From Gilliamella sp. Occ3-1 (GTDB lineage: Bacteria > Pseudomonadota > Gammaproteobacteria > Enterobacterales > Orbaceae), in the NCBI RefSeq assembly GCF_001690655.1, contig NZ_LZHQ01000027.1:1-64000 (forward strand): a DNA stretch of 64,000 nt, read 5' to 3'. Under the pieces are notes generated by a model. The model was not told where the DNA came from. It made no database searches and worked only from the letters and a program-made list of their open reading frames with translations. The stretch's first letter is position 1. Each line of letters opens with the position of its first letter. A program made the translations under genes and the position numbers. This document shows positions 36,094 to 44,764 of this stretch, in pieces.

Positions 36094-36584
36094 TTTATGC
36101 CTTTTTTAAATAATAGCGTAAACATGATCTGTAACTGCTGTTCTTGCTTGCTGATTTTTAGATTCTGAAAATCAAGATAATAAAAATCATCCGTTAATGA
36201 TGAAATTAAAGCCATAAAATCAAAAAATTGCCCTTCTAATTCAATATCCCAATTAACCGTATTGTCAGTTTGATAATGTTTAAAGGAACTTAATGCTAAA
36301 TGATTTTGTTCGATAACCTGTGCTAGTTCTTTTTCAGATATCAAACTATATAAACTATTTTTACTTGACTGATAACGCCTTACTTTTGCCTGTAACGATT
36401 CAATTTCAGTAATCTTTTGCTGATATAGCTTGGCCTTTAGCGCAGCTTGTTGCTGGTTTTCTTTAATGAAAAGTTGATAAACAATAACAAAAAATATCAA
36501 ACAGCATAAAATACACAAGGCATATTGTTGCCAAACTGGGCGATAGAAAAAATCACGGTTCATTAAGTTCCATTTCCATTTCAA
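36090..36584 (-). CDS. hofO: HofO/ComC-like (PilO) protein
   Basis: 164-aa bitopic protein: membrane helix near residues 18-38 (YALCILCCLIFFVIVYQLFI), then a coiled coil (about 40-70, ENQQQAALKAKLYQQKITEIESLQAKVRRY) and a small ferredoxin-like domain, the PilO/HofO plan. It is part of the inner-membrane alignment complex for the competence pilus. Overlaps the end of the HofM-HofN gene by 32 bases and hofP by 4. Confidence 0.78.
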   Translation of the reverse strand: MKWKWNLMNRDFFYRPVWQQYALCILCCLIFFVIVYQLFIKENQQQAALKAKLYQQKITEIESLQAKVRRYQSSKNSLYSLISEKELAQVIEQNHLALSSFKHYQTDNTVNWDIELEGQFFDFMALISSLTDDFYYLDFQNLKISKQEQQLQIMFTLLFKKGIK

Positions 36585-37503
36585 AAAATAAATTATTTTT
36601 ATTGGTCGATACTGTCTTTATTTGACTTTTAGCGATACTTTTTAGCATTAACAAATTTTGATTAAAATGAGTAAGTTCGACATAACTAAAGCTTTGCCCT
36701 TCTATCACTAATTTTTTAGGTTCATAATAGAAAGAATCAAGCCAAATTACTGAAGGTAACTGCGCTGAAAGCAATAATAGGGATTGCTGAATTTGTTTTT
36801 GGCTTAATGACGGATTAGGCAAATAATTAGCTAATTCTTCAGTTAATTTTTGTACTATCTTTTGCTGGTGTAGTAATTTTTCATCATAAGTTTGTAAATC
36901 ATTTTGAGCTTGTATCCACAAATAACAGAGCAAACAACTTATTATGCCCATAAATCCAATAACCACTCCTATCAATTGTCGTTGATGTTTTGCATGTTTT
37001 TCTTGCCGCCAAGGTAAAAAATTAACTTTATTATTTTCAAATCGACAACCTACAAAGGTTAATTGTCGTTGATGCTTTTTAAAAAGATTGACCCAATTTT
37101 CAATATAATGACGTTCAACTATCATCACTGTAATTTGTTTTTTATGTTCAGTTGAATAAACAAAATCAAAAAACACACTTTTAGTCGGTACTTGGAATAA
37201 TTTATAGATGTTAGCTTCAACATATAAAATCAATTCATTTAAATTTAGCTTTACATCAGGTAAGGTTAATTGTTGTATTTGAATTAAATTAATATCCAAA
37301 TTAAGTTCAAATATTGTACGCACAGAATTTTTTTTTCGTAACTCATCAATAAAAACATCTATATCAGTTTCATTTTGATAATTAAATACAATAAAACCTT
37401 TGCTAGTGGCTGTTGTAGCATTTTTCTTGACTGAATTTTCAATCCTATAGCGTAAAATAGTAGGTTCTATATAAATAATGACGCTACTTTTATTAAAAAT
37501 CAT
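36553..37503 (-). CDS. HofM-HofN (PilM-PilN) fusion protein
   Basis: 316-aa protein. Residues 1-158 resemble the N-terminal part of HofM/ComA (PilM), an actin-like cytoplasmic protein. At about residue 160 the chain switches to KVNFLPWRQEKH, the characteristic start of HofN/PilN (INLLPWR), followed by a membrane helix (about 176-197) and a PilN-type periplasmic domain (KLVIEGQSFSYVELTHF). HofM alone is normally about 260 aa, so about 100 residues of its C-terminal half are missing. No stop or frameshift separates the two parts. First gene of the hof operon. Fusion by deletion is the likely origin. Confidence 0.7.
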   Translation of the reverse strand: MIFNKSSVIIYIEPTILRYRIENSVKKNATTATSKGFIVFNYQNETDIDVFIDELRKKNSVRTIFELNLDINLIQIQQLTLPDVKLNLNELILYVEANIYKLFQVPTKSVFFDFVYSTEHKKQITVMIVERHYIENWVNLFKKHQRQLTFVGCRFENNKVNFLPWRQEKHAKHQRQLIGVVIGFMGIISCLLCYLWIQAQNDLQTYDEKLLHQQKIVQKLTEELANYLPNPSLSQKQIQQSLLLLSAQLPSVIWLDSFYYEPKKLVIEGQSFSYVELTHFNQNLLMLKSIAKSQIKTVSTNKNNLFFEMEMELNEP

Positions 37504-37661
37504 GATGGATTATCTTCTAGTTTCTGGTAACAGAATCGCTTAATCATAACCATCTTTTCCTAAATAAAAACCGACAAAAGCGATTTTTGCGAACCATCAC
37601 CCAAAAAACGTCTAAAATTAAATCGAACGAAGCGAATTTTAGAGAATTTTAAAAAAAAAGG

Positions 37662-37689
37662 TTGACTGAAATAAGACGTGCCTTATAAT
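37662..37689 (+). promoter_or_regulatory. sigma-70 promoter of the tRNA operon
   Basis: TTGACT at 37662-37667 and a perfect TATAAT at 37684-37689, spaced 16 bases, end 17 bases before the first tRNA-Val. An A-run (37650-37659) directly upstream may serve as an UP element. Confidence 0.82.
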
Positions 37690-37706
37690 GCACATCCACA
37701 CGGTAA

Positions 37707-37782
37707 GGGTGATTAGCTCAGTTGGGAGAGCACCTCCCTTACAAGGAGGGGGTCACTGGTTCGAACCCGGTATCACCCACCA
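37707..37782 (+). tRNA. tRNA-Val (TAC), first copy
   Basis: 76-base cloverleaf: GGGTGAT acceptor, D arm TAGCTCAGTTGGGAGAGCA, anticodon loop CTTACAA with TAC, T arm TGGTTCGAACCCG-type, and encoded CCA. Confidence 0.97.
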
Positions 37783-37816
37783 ATCTTTACCGTGACGTTT
37801 CAGTAATGAAACCTTG

Positions 37817-37892
37817 GGGTGATTAGCTCAGTTGGGAGAGCACCTCCCTTACAAGGAGGGGGTCACTGGTTCGAACCCGGTATCACCCACCA
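37817..37892 (+). tRNA. tRNA-Val (TAC), second identical copy
   Basis: Exact repeat of the preceding tRNA-Val (76 bases, anticodon TAC, encoded CCA), 34 bases further on in the same transcript. Confidence 0.97.
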
Positions 37893-37901
37893 TCTTTAGA
37901 T

Positions 37902-37977
37902 GGGTCGTTAGCTCAGTCGGTAGAGCAGCGGACTTTTAATCCGTTGGTCGAGCGTTCGAATCGCTCACGACCCACCA
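37902..37977 (+). tRNA. tRNA-Lys (TTT)
   Basis: 76-base cloverleaf: GGGTCGT acceptor, D arm TAGCTCAGTCGGTAGAGCA, anticodon loop CTTTTAA with TTT, T arm CGTTCGAATCG-type, and encoded CCA. Only 9 bases after the second tRNA-Val; third gene of the operon. Confidence 0.97.
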
Positions 37978-38117
37978 TTTTATTGAATAGTTCCTAAATA
38001 AATCCAATCAATCTAATTAAGAAATACCAACATGTCGTTTCGAATGAGTGAGAAACATAACATGTCAAATAACCAAGCTTACGACCATCTATTTTCTTTT
38101 AGCTATACTTATTATAA

Positions 38118-40073
38118 TTAATCAATTAAACCATAACCAAACTGATATAGTGTTTTCATATCGTTTGGTAAATCTGAGTATTGTTGTTTCACACTATCCA
38201 TAGAATCAGGTAATGAAAATGGCATTTTAGCTACATAAGGTTTATTATCAAATAATCTATCAAATAGTACCACATCATTTACCCCAAAATTGGCAATTAT
38301 TGCGCTAGAATATTGTTTTAAAGGAGTAAGAATTGCTGGTCTATCTAAATAAATAGTAACAATGACAGGATGCGTTTTACTTGCATACTCAATAAATTCA
38401 ATATTTTTATCGTTAGGCTGGAATGCTAATGAGCCCTCATGATGCTCTAAACCAAAAAAGTAACCTTTATGATTTTGTTCGTAAGGTGCGTTTATTCTAA
38501 CTACTATGACATCAGCTTGTTCTAACTTATCTACTATATTAACTTTATTTTTTAAAAGATTTCTAGTATCGGGTAAAAAACCATGTAAATAGATTTTATT
38601 ATTGAAATTTAACGGTAGGATTTTTTGTTTATTTTCAAGTAATACAAGTGAATTATATTGAGCTTGATTAGCAACTTTTTGAAAATGCCTGTTACCAACA
38701 AAACTTGTTTTGCTCGGATCAACATAAGAGTTTTCAAATTGACCTAAAGAAAATTTTTGAATCAAAATAGCTAAAACTGCTTTATCTATATATTCTTCAT
38801 CAATTTTTTTATTATTAACAGCAGTTACAATAATTGAACTATCACTAACTCCACCAAATTGTTGAATGCCGGCTTGAATAGCTTTAATAAAACGCTGCTC
38901 TTTGGTTAAATTTTCCACACCCCACGGCATCCCTTCTACTTTAGGTTTAACTCCTTGAGGAGTACCATTAATACAAACTTCATTACAATCATTTGTAATA
39001 TTCCAATCACTCATAATAACACCTTTAAATTTATAGGTATCGCGTAACAAGTCTTTTAATAAAAAAGAATTAAATCCGCCGCCAACAGCATCAAGTTTAT
39101 GATTATTTAATTCGGCATTTTTTAATATAGAATAAGTTGGCATAACACCAGCAACGTTTGCTTCAAAGGCGCCAGTAAATGGGATGATATGCTCCTTTAA
39201 ACTATCTTTTTGTGTAAAAAGTGCATATTTACCATAAGCACTATGACTGTCAAAACCATTTTCGGCAGCGCCATACCCCACCCAATGTTTAACAACAGCG
39301 GCTACACTTCGTGAATTTAAACCATCTACACCTTGTATTCCTGATATATAACCTCTAACCATCTTTTTACTTAGTTCAGGATTTTCACCAAACGTACCTT
39401 CAAAACGAGCCCAACGAGGTTCGGTAGCTAAATCCGCCATTGGCGATAATGCTTGCGTTACTCCTAATGCTCTATATTCTTGCCGAATAATATCACCATA
39501 TTTATTGATATCTTTTTCACGACCAATAGCCGCCATTCCTAATGTACCAGGCCATTGGCTAAAACCACTTTTTATACCTAATTCATTCCCATAATAAAAC
39601 GTATTTCTAGGATCAACACTTATAGTCAATGGGATGGCTAAACGAGAGGATTCAGCTATTTTTTGTAACTGATTATTTTGCTCTGCTAAATCTTTAGGGT
39701 TAACCTCTAATCGGGTAATAAAGCTGTTAACCTTATCATTCAAAATTAATACGGTAAGTTTTTCGAAATCGTACTTATCACCACGCCCGATTTCATTATT
39801 TAAACTTGGCGCATTACCATGCATCATTACCCCTGCTTTTTCTTCTAATGACATTCTTGAAAGAAGATCCTGCGCACGTTGTTGTGGTGATAAACGCCAA
39901 TCCTCATATGGCGTTAGTTTTCCATCTTTATCCATATCCTTAAACTCAAGATTATCCACAATGATTTTTTTTAATTGATAACTCTCAAGTTTGACTTGAT
40001 CAATCGCAAATAATGGACTTGTTGTTAGAATAGCACTAATTAATAGCGCTGGTTTTGAAATATTTCTTTTCAT
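38118..40073 (-). CDS. secreted glycoside hydrolase family 3 (beta-glucosidase type)
   Basis: 651-aa GH3 enzyme with a signal peptide (KPALLISAILTTSPLFA), so periplasmic or secreted. Right after it sits a calcium-loop-like DMDKDGKLTPYEDWR (about 46-60), usual in this GH3 group. The (beta/alpha)8 domain shows LSRMSLEEKAGVM and the acid/loop motif KHWVGYGAAENGFDSH; the nucleophile aspartate lies in FKGVIMSDWN (about 346-355). The C-terminal alpha/beta sandwich is at about 450-651. It probably cleaves beta-glucosides or xylosides from the diet; the exact sugar is not predictable. Monocistronic. Confidence 0.9.
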   Translation of the reverse strand: MKRNISKPALLISAILTTSPLFAIDQVKLESYQLKKIIVDNLEFKDMDKDGKLTPYEDWRLSPQQRAQDLLSRMSLEEKAGVMMHGNAPSLNNEIGRGDKYDFEKLTVLILNDKVNSFITRLEVNPKDLAEQNNQLQKIAESSRLAIPLTISVDPRNTFYYGNELGIKSGFSQWPGTLGMAAIGREKDINKYGDIIRQEYRALGVTQALSPMADLATEPRWARFEGTFGENPELSKKMVRGYISGIQGVDGLNSRSVAAVVKHWVGYGAAENGFDSHSAYGKYALFTQKDSLKEHIIPFTGAFEANVAGVMPTYSILKNAELNNHKLDAVGGGFNSFLLKDLLRDTYKFKGVIMSDWNITNDCNEVCINGTPQGVKPKVEGMPWGVENLTKEQRFIKAIQAGIQQFGGVSDSSIIVTAVNNKKIDEEYIDKAVLAILIQKFSLGQFENSYVDPSKTSFVGNRHFQKVANQAQYNSLVLLENKQKILPLNFNNKIYLHGFLPDTRNLLKNKVNIVDKLEQADVIVVRINAPYEQNHKGYFFGLEHHEGSLAFQPNDKNIEFIEYASKTHPVIVTIYLDRPAILTPLKQYSSAIIANFGVNDVVLFDRLFDNKPYVAKMPFSLPDSMDSVKQQYSDLPNDMKTLYQFGYGLID

Positions 40074-40429
40074 CTTATTTCCTTAAGTGACGTATTACAC
40101 ACATTTATTATTAATATTAAATTTTTAAAATAGCTGATTTGAATAAACAATAACAAATGATCTGATAATCTATACTATGATGAATTATGTTGCTTATTTT
40201 TACCTGTATAACTAACTGAATATACAGTAATAGTCTAAATTCATACTATGTAAATTATCACTAATAAGTTAAAGAAGATATCCTATAATTTAACAATTGA
40301 ATGTAATTGTGATAATCGTCACATTCTTAATTTGTAGAAATTAATCGCATTATTTGTTGTAATTAGAGAAAATACTGTAATAAATATATAAAAACAAAAC
40401 TAACAACTTATCACGGGCAAACGATATAA
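40074..40429. other. intergenic stretch, no gene seen
   Basis: About 350 AT-rich bases between the start of the GH3 gene and the end of the argO pseudogene. They must hold the GH3 promoter near 40074. No open frame, RNA gene or repeat was recognised. Confidence 0.5.
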
Positions 40430-41058
40430 TTAGTTTTTATAAATCAAATCGATTAATAATTTACAAGCGATATACATCATTACAGCACCAATTATCCTGT
40501 CCAATATTACCCACATTCTTTTCTTTCTAAATAGCGGTATGAGTAATTTTGCACCATAACCAAGACTAAAAAAACCAGATGAATGAAACACTAACTGCAC
40601 CAATCAAAAAATGCAAATTTTTGTTCATTAGTTAATGTGCCAGCAATTCCACCCACAATAACAACAGTATCCAAATAGACATGAGGATTAAGTAGTGTAA
40701 CAGCCAAAGTTGCCAGTACAACTTTTAATAAGTTGTTATTGTTTAGTAAGTTAGATTCTATTTGCATGCTACTTGTGCCTTTAATTGCATTTTTAAACGC
40801 ACAAAAACCATACCAAACTAAAAAAATCGCCCCAGAGATTGCTAAAATATTAGTAATTAAAGAATTGCTACGAATAAAAGTACCTACCCCAAAAATCACA
40901 ATTGACATTAAGGCAAAATCACAAACAAAACAAATTGCCGACACATAAAAGATATGATTTTTTAATAATTCTTGCTTGAGTACAAATAAATTTTGAGCAC
41001 CAATAGCAATAATTAGACTAGCTGAAATAAAAGCACCACGTAATATTTCTAATAGCAT
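40430..41058 (-). pseudogene. argO: argO (LysE family arginine exporter), frameshifted
   Basis: Read on the minus strand, the first 150 codons encode a LysE/ArgO exporter (GAFISASLIIAIGAQNLFVLKQ, LLNPHVYLDTVVIVGG, the LNPHVYLDT motif being diagnostic). A +1 shift at the TTTTTT run near 40600 leads to a stop. In the other frame the natural end follows (IGAVSVSFIWFFSLGYGAK, DRIIGAVMMYIACKLLID) to a TAA at 40430-40432. The joined length, about 209 aa, equals E. coli ArgO (211 aa). It is one base from intact: recent inactivation, phase variation or a sequencing error. Confidence 0.87.
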
Positions 41059-41137
41059 TTAGTTATAACACCAGAATAAAGATGGGATAATTTATTATAT
41101 AATCTAAATGCTATAAGTTTATAACAAACGTATTGAA

Positions 41138-41189
41138 TTTGTTATTTGTTATTTGTTATTTGTTATTTGTTATTTGTTATTTGTTATTT
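41138..41189. repeat. 7-bp tandem repeat (TTTGTTA), about seven copies
   Basis: Seven uninterrupted copies of TTTGTTA (41138-41186) plus a partial copy. The repeat covers the stop codon (TAA at 41177-41179) and the last codons of the APC transporter gene and extends downstream. Heptamer repeats can gain or lose units by slippage. Confidence 0.9.
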
Positions 41190-42532
41190 TTCTCTAACCA
41201 CAATAGCTTGGTTTTATTTTTGTTTAAATAGAGAATGATCATTCCAATAACTAACCAAATAATACCGACCATTTTTGCGTCATTATCAATATGTAATAAT
41301 ACAGGTAATAGCACTAAAATACCTATAATAGGCATAAAGACATCTAAAAACCACGAAAACCATCCTTTTGAGCCTTTTTTAAACTTAAAATAGCCAATTA
41401 CAGATAAATGTAACATGATAAATGCAGTTAATGCTCCAATATCAACAAATGAGACTAAAGTTGGCAACCCTTTAGCATTATTAGCAGCAATAACAACTAA
41501 ACATAAATTAAATAGCGCTGCAAATATAATAGCCATTGTAGGTACACCACTTTTTTTTCCCACTTTTGCAAAAAATGAAGGTAAACGTTTGTCACGCCCC
41601 ATACTGAATAAAAGACGACTTGCTGCGGCTTGTCCAACCATTGCTGCAAATGATGCACCAATAGCTTTCATTAAACCTAGCGCCCATCCTAACCATAAAT
41701 TAATTTCTTGATTAACAATATGATAGTAAACTTTACCTTGTAGTTCTGGATGACTACGCAAATATTCAGGGTTATAAGGGTTTAGTAAGCTACCGACATA
41801 AATTTGTAGCACAAATAAACAACCAGCTAAAATTAAACAACATATAATCGCTTTACTAACTAAATTATGAGGTCCGCCATTTTCTTCTGAAAAAGTAGCA
41901 ATAGCGTCAAATCCCAAATAAGATAGTACAGCAATAGACACAGCATTAAATAAATTACTCCAACTGAATAAATCACCACCAATAAAAGGTAGTAACCAAT
42001 CTCTGTTACTACCATTAGTGGCTATTATCCAAATACCAACAGATAACACAGCAAGTAATATAATAATTTCAAATATCAAGATGATTAACGTAATTTTAGT
42101 CGATTTTCTAACACCAACTAAATTCAGCGTAGTAGTTAACATAACAGCTAAACATGTCCATACCCATATTGGTACTTCGGGAATCAATGCATTGAACGAT
42201 ATACCGCTAAATAAGTACGCAACCGCAGGGATAAACATATAATCAAGTAACAGCAACCAGCCTACTAAAAATCCAGCACTAGGATGAATGCCAATAGAAC
42301 AATAAGCATAAACAGCTCCCGCATGCGGTAAAGCGTTTGCCATTCTGGCGTAAGAAAGCGCGGTAAATGCCATTACAAAAGTTGCTATGATATAAACCAA
42401 AGCAACTGCACCATCACTTATCGCATCTAAAACACCAAATAATCCTACAGGTGCTGCTGGACCAATAAAAAGCAATCCCAGAATGACTAAATCCCGGAAT
42501 CGCATATTTTTATTTAACTGTTGCATAATCAT
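41177..42532 (-). CDS. APC-family amino acid/polyamine permease
   Basis: 451-aa inner-membrane transporter with about 12 membrane segments. The APC signature GLLFIGPAAPVGLFGVLD lies in helix 1 (about 19-36), and the helix 6-8 region has FDAIATFSEE and KAIGASFAAMVGQAAASRLLFSMGRDKRLP, typical of the superfamily's PuuP-like members. The substrate cannot be told from sequence (amino acid or amine). The start may be 42532 or 42526 (in-frame ATG). Its tail is encoded by the heptamer repeat, ending LEKNNK. Confidence 0.85.
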   Translation of the reverse strand: MIMQQLNKNMRFRDLVILGLLFIGPAAPVGLFGVLDAISDGAVALVYIIATFVMAFTALSYARMANALPHAGAVYAYCSIGIHPSAGFLVGWLLLLDYMFIPAVAYLFSGISFNALIPEVPIWVWTCLAVMLTTTLNLVGVRKSTKITLIILIFEIIILLAVLSVGIWIIATNGSNRDWLLPFIGGDLFSWSNLFNAVSIAVLSYLGFDAIATFSEENGGPHNLVSKAIICCLILAGCLFVLQIYVGSLLNPYNPEYLRSHPELQGKVYYHIVNQEINLWLGWALGLMKAIGASFAAMVGQAAASRLLFSMGRDKRLPSFFAKVGKKSGVPTMAIIFAALFNLCLVVIAANNAKGLPTLVSFVDIGALTAFIMLHLSVIGYFKFKKGSKGWFSWFLDVFMPIIGILVLLPVLLHIDNDAKMVGIIWLVIGMIILYLNKNKTKLLWLEKNNK

Positions 42533-42638
42533 TCTCTAGCGCAATTATCAGTAATTGATGAAATATTAAATGATTAATTCACAACGTGCTAAGATCAGCT
42601 TGTTATTAGATTATAATTATTTGTTATAAAAAAATACT

Positions 42639-43058
42639 TTAGTGATATTCTTTAACCTCATAGGTATAAGACATTTTTGCTGTTTTACCAAGCATGATAG
42701 AGGCACTGCAATATTCTTCTGATGCAAGTTTTACGGCTGTTTCGACTGTTTCGTTATCGATATTAATACCCGTAATGACAATATGAAAATTAATTGACGT
42801 ATACACTTTAGGAGAGGATCCTGCTTGAGTTTTATCAATATCTATCCAAAGATCACGAACATCTTTTTTTTTATTTTTTAAAATCGCAATAATATCATAA
42901 GCCATACAACCAGCTGCACCATGCAATAAAAGCTCCATAGGGCGAGATCCACGATTACGACCGCCATGTTCAATACCGCCATCCATCACTAGCGAATGCC
43001 CACTTGCTGTCTCACCTAAAAAACCAAATTCATCAATCCACTTTAAACGATCTTTCAT
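42639..43058 (-). CDS. OsmC-family protein (YhfA-like)
   Basis: 139-aa OsmC/Ohr superfamily protein, close in length and pattern to E. coli YhfA (134 aa): KWIDEFGFLGETASGH at the start, PMELLLHGAAGCMAYD with the first conserved cysteine (about residue 51), and ASEEYCSASIMLGKTA with the second (about 116). These two cysteines form the peroxidatic site in OsmC relatives; YhfA's own activity is not settled. GGAGA-type ribosome site. Monocistronic. Confidence 0.88.
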   Translation of the reverse strand: MKDRLKWIDEFGFLGETASGHSLVMDGGIEHGGRNRGSRPMELLLHGAAGCMAYDIIAILKNKKKDVRDLWIDIDKTQAGSSPKVYTSINFHIVITGINIDNETVETAVKLASEEYCSASIMLGKTAKMSYTYEVKEYH

Positions 43059-43357
43059 AATTATCTCCTTTAAATTTATCTTTAAACTTCTTACTAGTTA
43101 CAAATTTATTAAATAACATAATCGTTTTTAACCAGTCTGTCATTATTTTGATTATTACTTTATTGATCAAATATGACAATGTTAGTGAACTTTTTACTAA
43201 GAGAATCATTAAGATCTTTTAAATTATTCAGGTAAAATCACTGTATTATTTGCAACAAATAATATTAGTAATGTGTAATTAAAATCTATGTTCTAATCTT
43301 AATCTTTGCTTAATAAATAATTATATAGATTGGGTTACCCTACTCTAAGGATTGAAT

Positions 43358-43568
43358 ATGATTTTTAAGTTTATTATCTTCCTTTTGATAGGATCCTTGG
43401 CTGGATTATTAGCTAGTATTTTGGTGGTGATGTATTAGTTATTATGCTAGCAAGCATCTCGATGGCTAAAGTAGGTGTACAACTTGCACAAAAATTATCG
43501 ATTAAAAAATTAATTAAATTTTTTGGTATATTTTATTATTGCTTGCAACGAAATTAATCATTTCTTAA
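43358..43568 (+). pseudogene. TauE/SafE-family permease remnant
   Basis: The ATG at 43358 opens a frame MIFKFIIFLLIGSLAGLLAS; after one frame shift it reads IFGGDVLVIML, the glycine-rich first-helix motif of TauE/SafE (YfcA-like) permeases. It then jumps to the C-terminal end of the same family, SMAKVGVQLAQKLSIKKLIKFFGIF and ATKLIIS, to a stop at 43566-43568. About 180 internal codons are missing. Clearly a deleted gene. Confidence 0.7.
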
Positions 43569-43586
43569 ACATCATTAACAAATAAA

Positions 43587-43606
43587 AAGGCCGCAAAAGC
43601 GACCTT
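43587..43606 (-). terminator. rho-independent terminator of the ldhA-mltB unit
   Basis: On the minus strand, AAGGTCGC and GCGGCCTT (one mismatched pair) enclose a TTTT loop and are followed by TTTATTTG. It lies 30 bases after the mltB stop. Confidence 0.8.
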
Positions 43607-43635
43607 ATCAGTTTTGATGCAATACCATTAAATGA

Positions 43636-44709
43636 CTATCTTGCTTCTTTAACTGCAAGTCCTAATTGCCAAACAGCCATTGCATAATGGGTGCTATGGT
43701 TATAACGAGTAATAGTATAAAAGTTCGGTAATCCATACCAGTATTGATAACGATCGCCCATATCAAGACGCAATAAACTAACTTTTGTATGCCCATCTAA
43801 TGAACTTTGGGGTTTTAATCCAGCTTTTGCCAATGTTTTAATTGAGTACTTAGTACTAAACCCAGTATCAAGTGATAGTGCTTGACCATCGGCCATCACA
43901 GCCACTTTTTTACCTCGTTGCCAACCATGTGACTTAAAATAGTTTGCCACACTACCAATGGCATCAACGGGATCCCATAGATCAATATATCCATCATGAT
44001 TAAAATCAACAGCGTGGCTTCTAAATGCTGATGGCATAAATTGACCATATCCCATAGCACCAGCAAATGATCCACTCAAATCAAAGGGATCAACGCCTTC
44101 ATCTCGGCACATAACTAAAAAATCTTCTAATTCGTTAGAAAAATATTGCGCACGTCTTGGATAGTAAAAGGCAAGAGTTGACAAGGCATCAATGATTTTA
44201 GTTTTTCCCATCACTCTACCCCAACCTGTTTCAACGCCAATAATGCCAACAATAATTTCAGGTGGCACTCCATATTCATTATAAGCACGCTGTAATTCTT
44301 TTTGGTATTGGTTCCAAAATTCAACACCACGAGGAAGGTTACTTGGTGTAATAAATTTATTTTTATATCGAATCCAAGCACCATTTGGTGCCGTTGGCGA
44401 GGTTGTTTTTGGTGCTTGTTTATCCATTAAATTAATTACCCAATCAAGCTTATTGGCTTGAGCAAGCACATTACGGAGTTGTTGACGATTAAAACCATGC
44501 TTACTGACCATTCTATCAATAAATTTTTCTTTATCTAAGTCTAATGAAGCACTAGCGATTTTAGATTGATTATGATCTTTTTCCAGATAAACACCGCCTT
44601 TAACATTTGCATGTCCACGGTGTTCTTTCATGGGAGATGTTGAAGATCTATTACTACTACAAGCTGCTAGCAATAAAATTGTAATAATAAAGATGGCAAT
44701 ACGCTGCAT
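43636..44709 (-). CDS. mltB: membrane-bound lytic transglycosylase B
   Basis: About 357-aa lipoprotein that cuts peptidoglycan glycan strands with formation of anhydro-muropeptides. Lipobox LLLAACSS near the start, which is why I choose the ATG at 44709 over 44751 (the longer form would put 14 extra residues before the signal). The catalytic glutamate is in IIGVETGWGRVMGK, followed by GYGQFMPSAFRSHAVDF and a calcium-loop-like DFNHDGYIDLWD. E. coli MltB is 361 aa. Follows ldhA by 14 bases. Its anhydro products are substrates of AmpG, encoded nearby. Confidence 0.94.
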   Translation of the reverse strand: MQRIAIFIITILLLAACSSNRSSTSPMKEHRGHANVKGGVYLEKDHNQSKIASASLDLDKEKFIDRMVSKHGFNRQQLRNVLAQANKLDWVINLMDKQAPKTTSPTAPNGAWIRYKNKFITPSNLPRGVEFWNQYQKELQRAYNEYGVPPEIIVGIIGVETGWGRVMGKTKIIDALSTLAFYYPRRAQYFSNELEDFLVMCRDEGVDPFDLSGSFAGAMGYGQFMPSAFRSHAVDFNHDGYIDLWDPVDAIGSVANYFKSHGWQRGKKVAVMADGQALSLDTGFSTKYSIKTLAKAGLKPQSSLDGHTKVSLLRLDMGDRYQYWYGLPNFYTITRYNHSTHYAMAVWQLGLAVKEAR

Positions 44710-44764
44710 AAAAAACCCATATATTAAATAATTAAAAATCGAAAACATCATAAGATATTAGTTG

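Noticed and set aside
41138..41189. Repeat array as CRISPR
   Set aside because: Units are 7 bp with no spacers; it is a simple tandem repeat.
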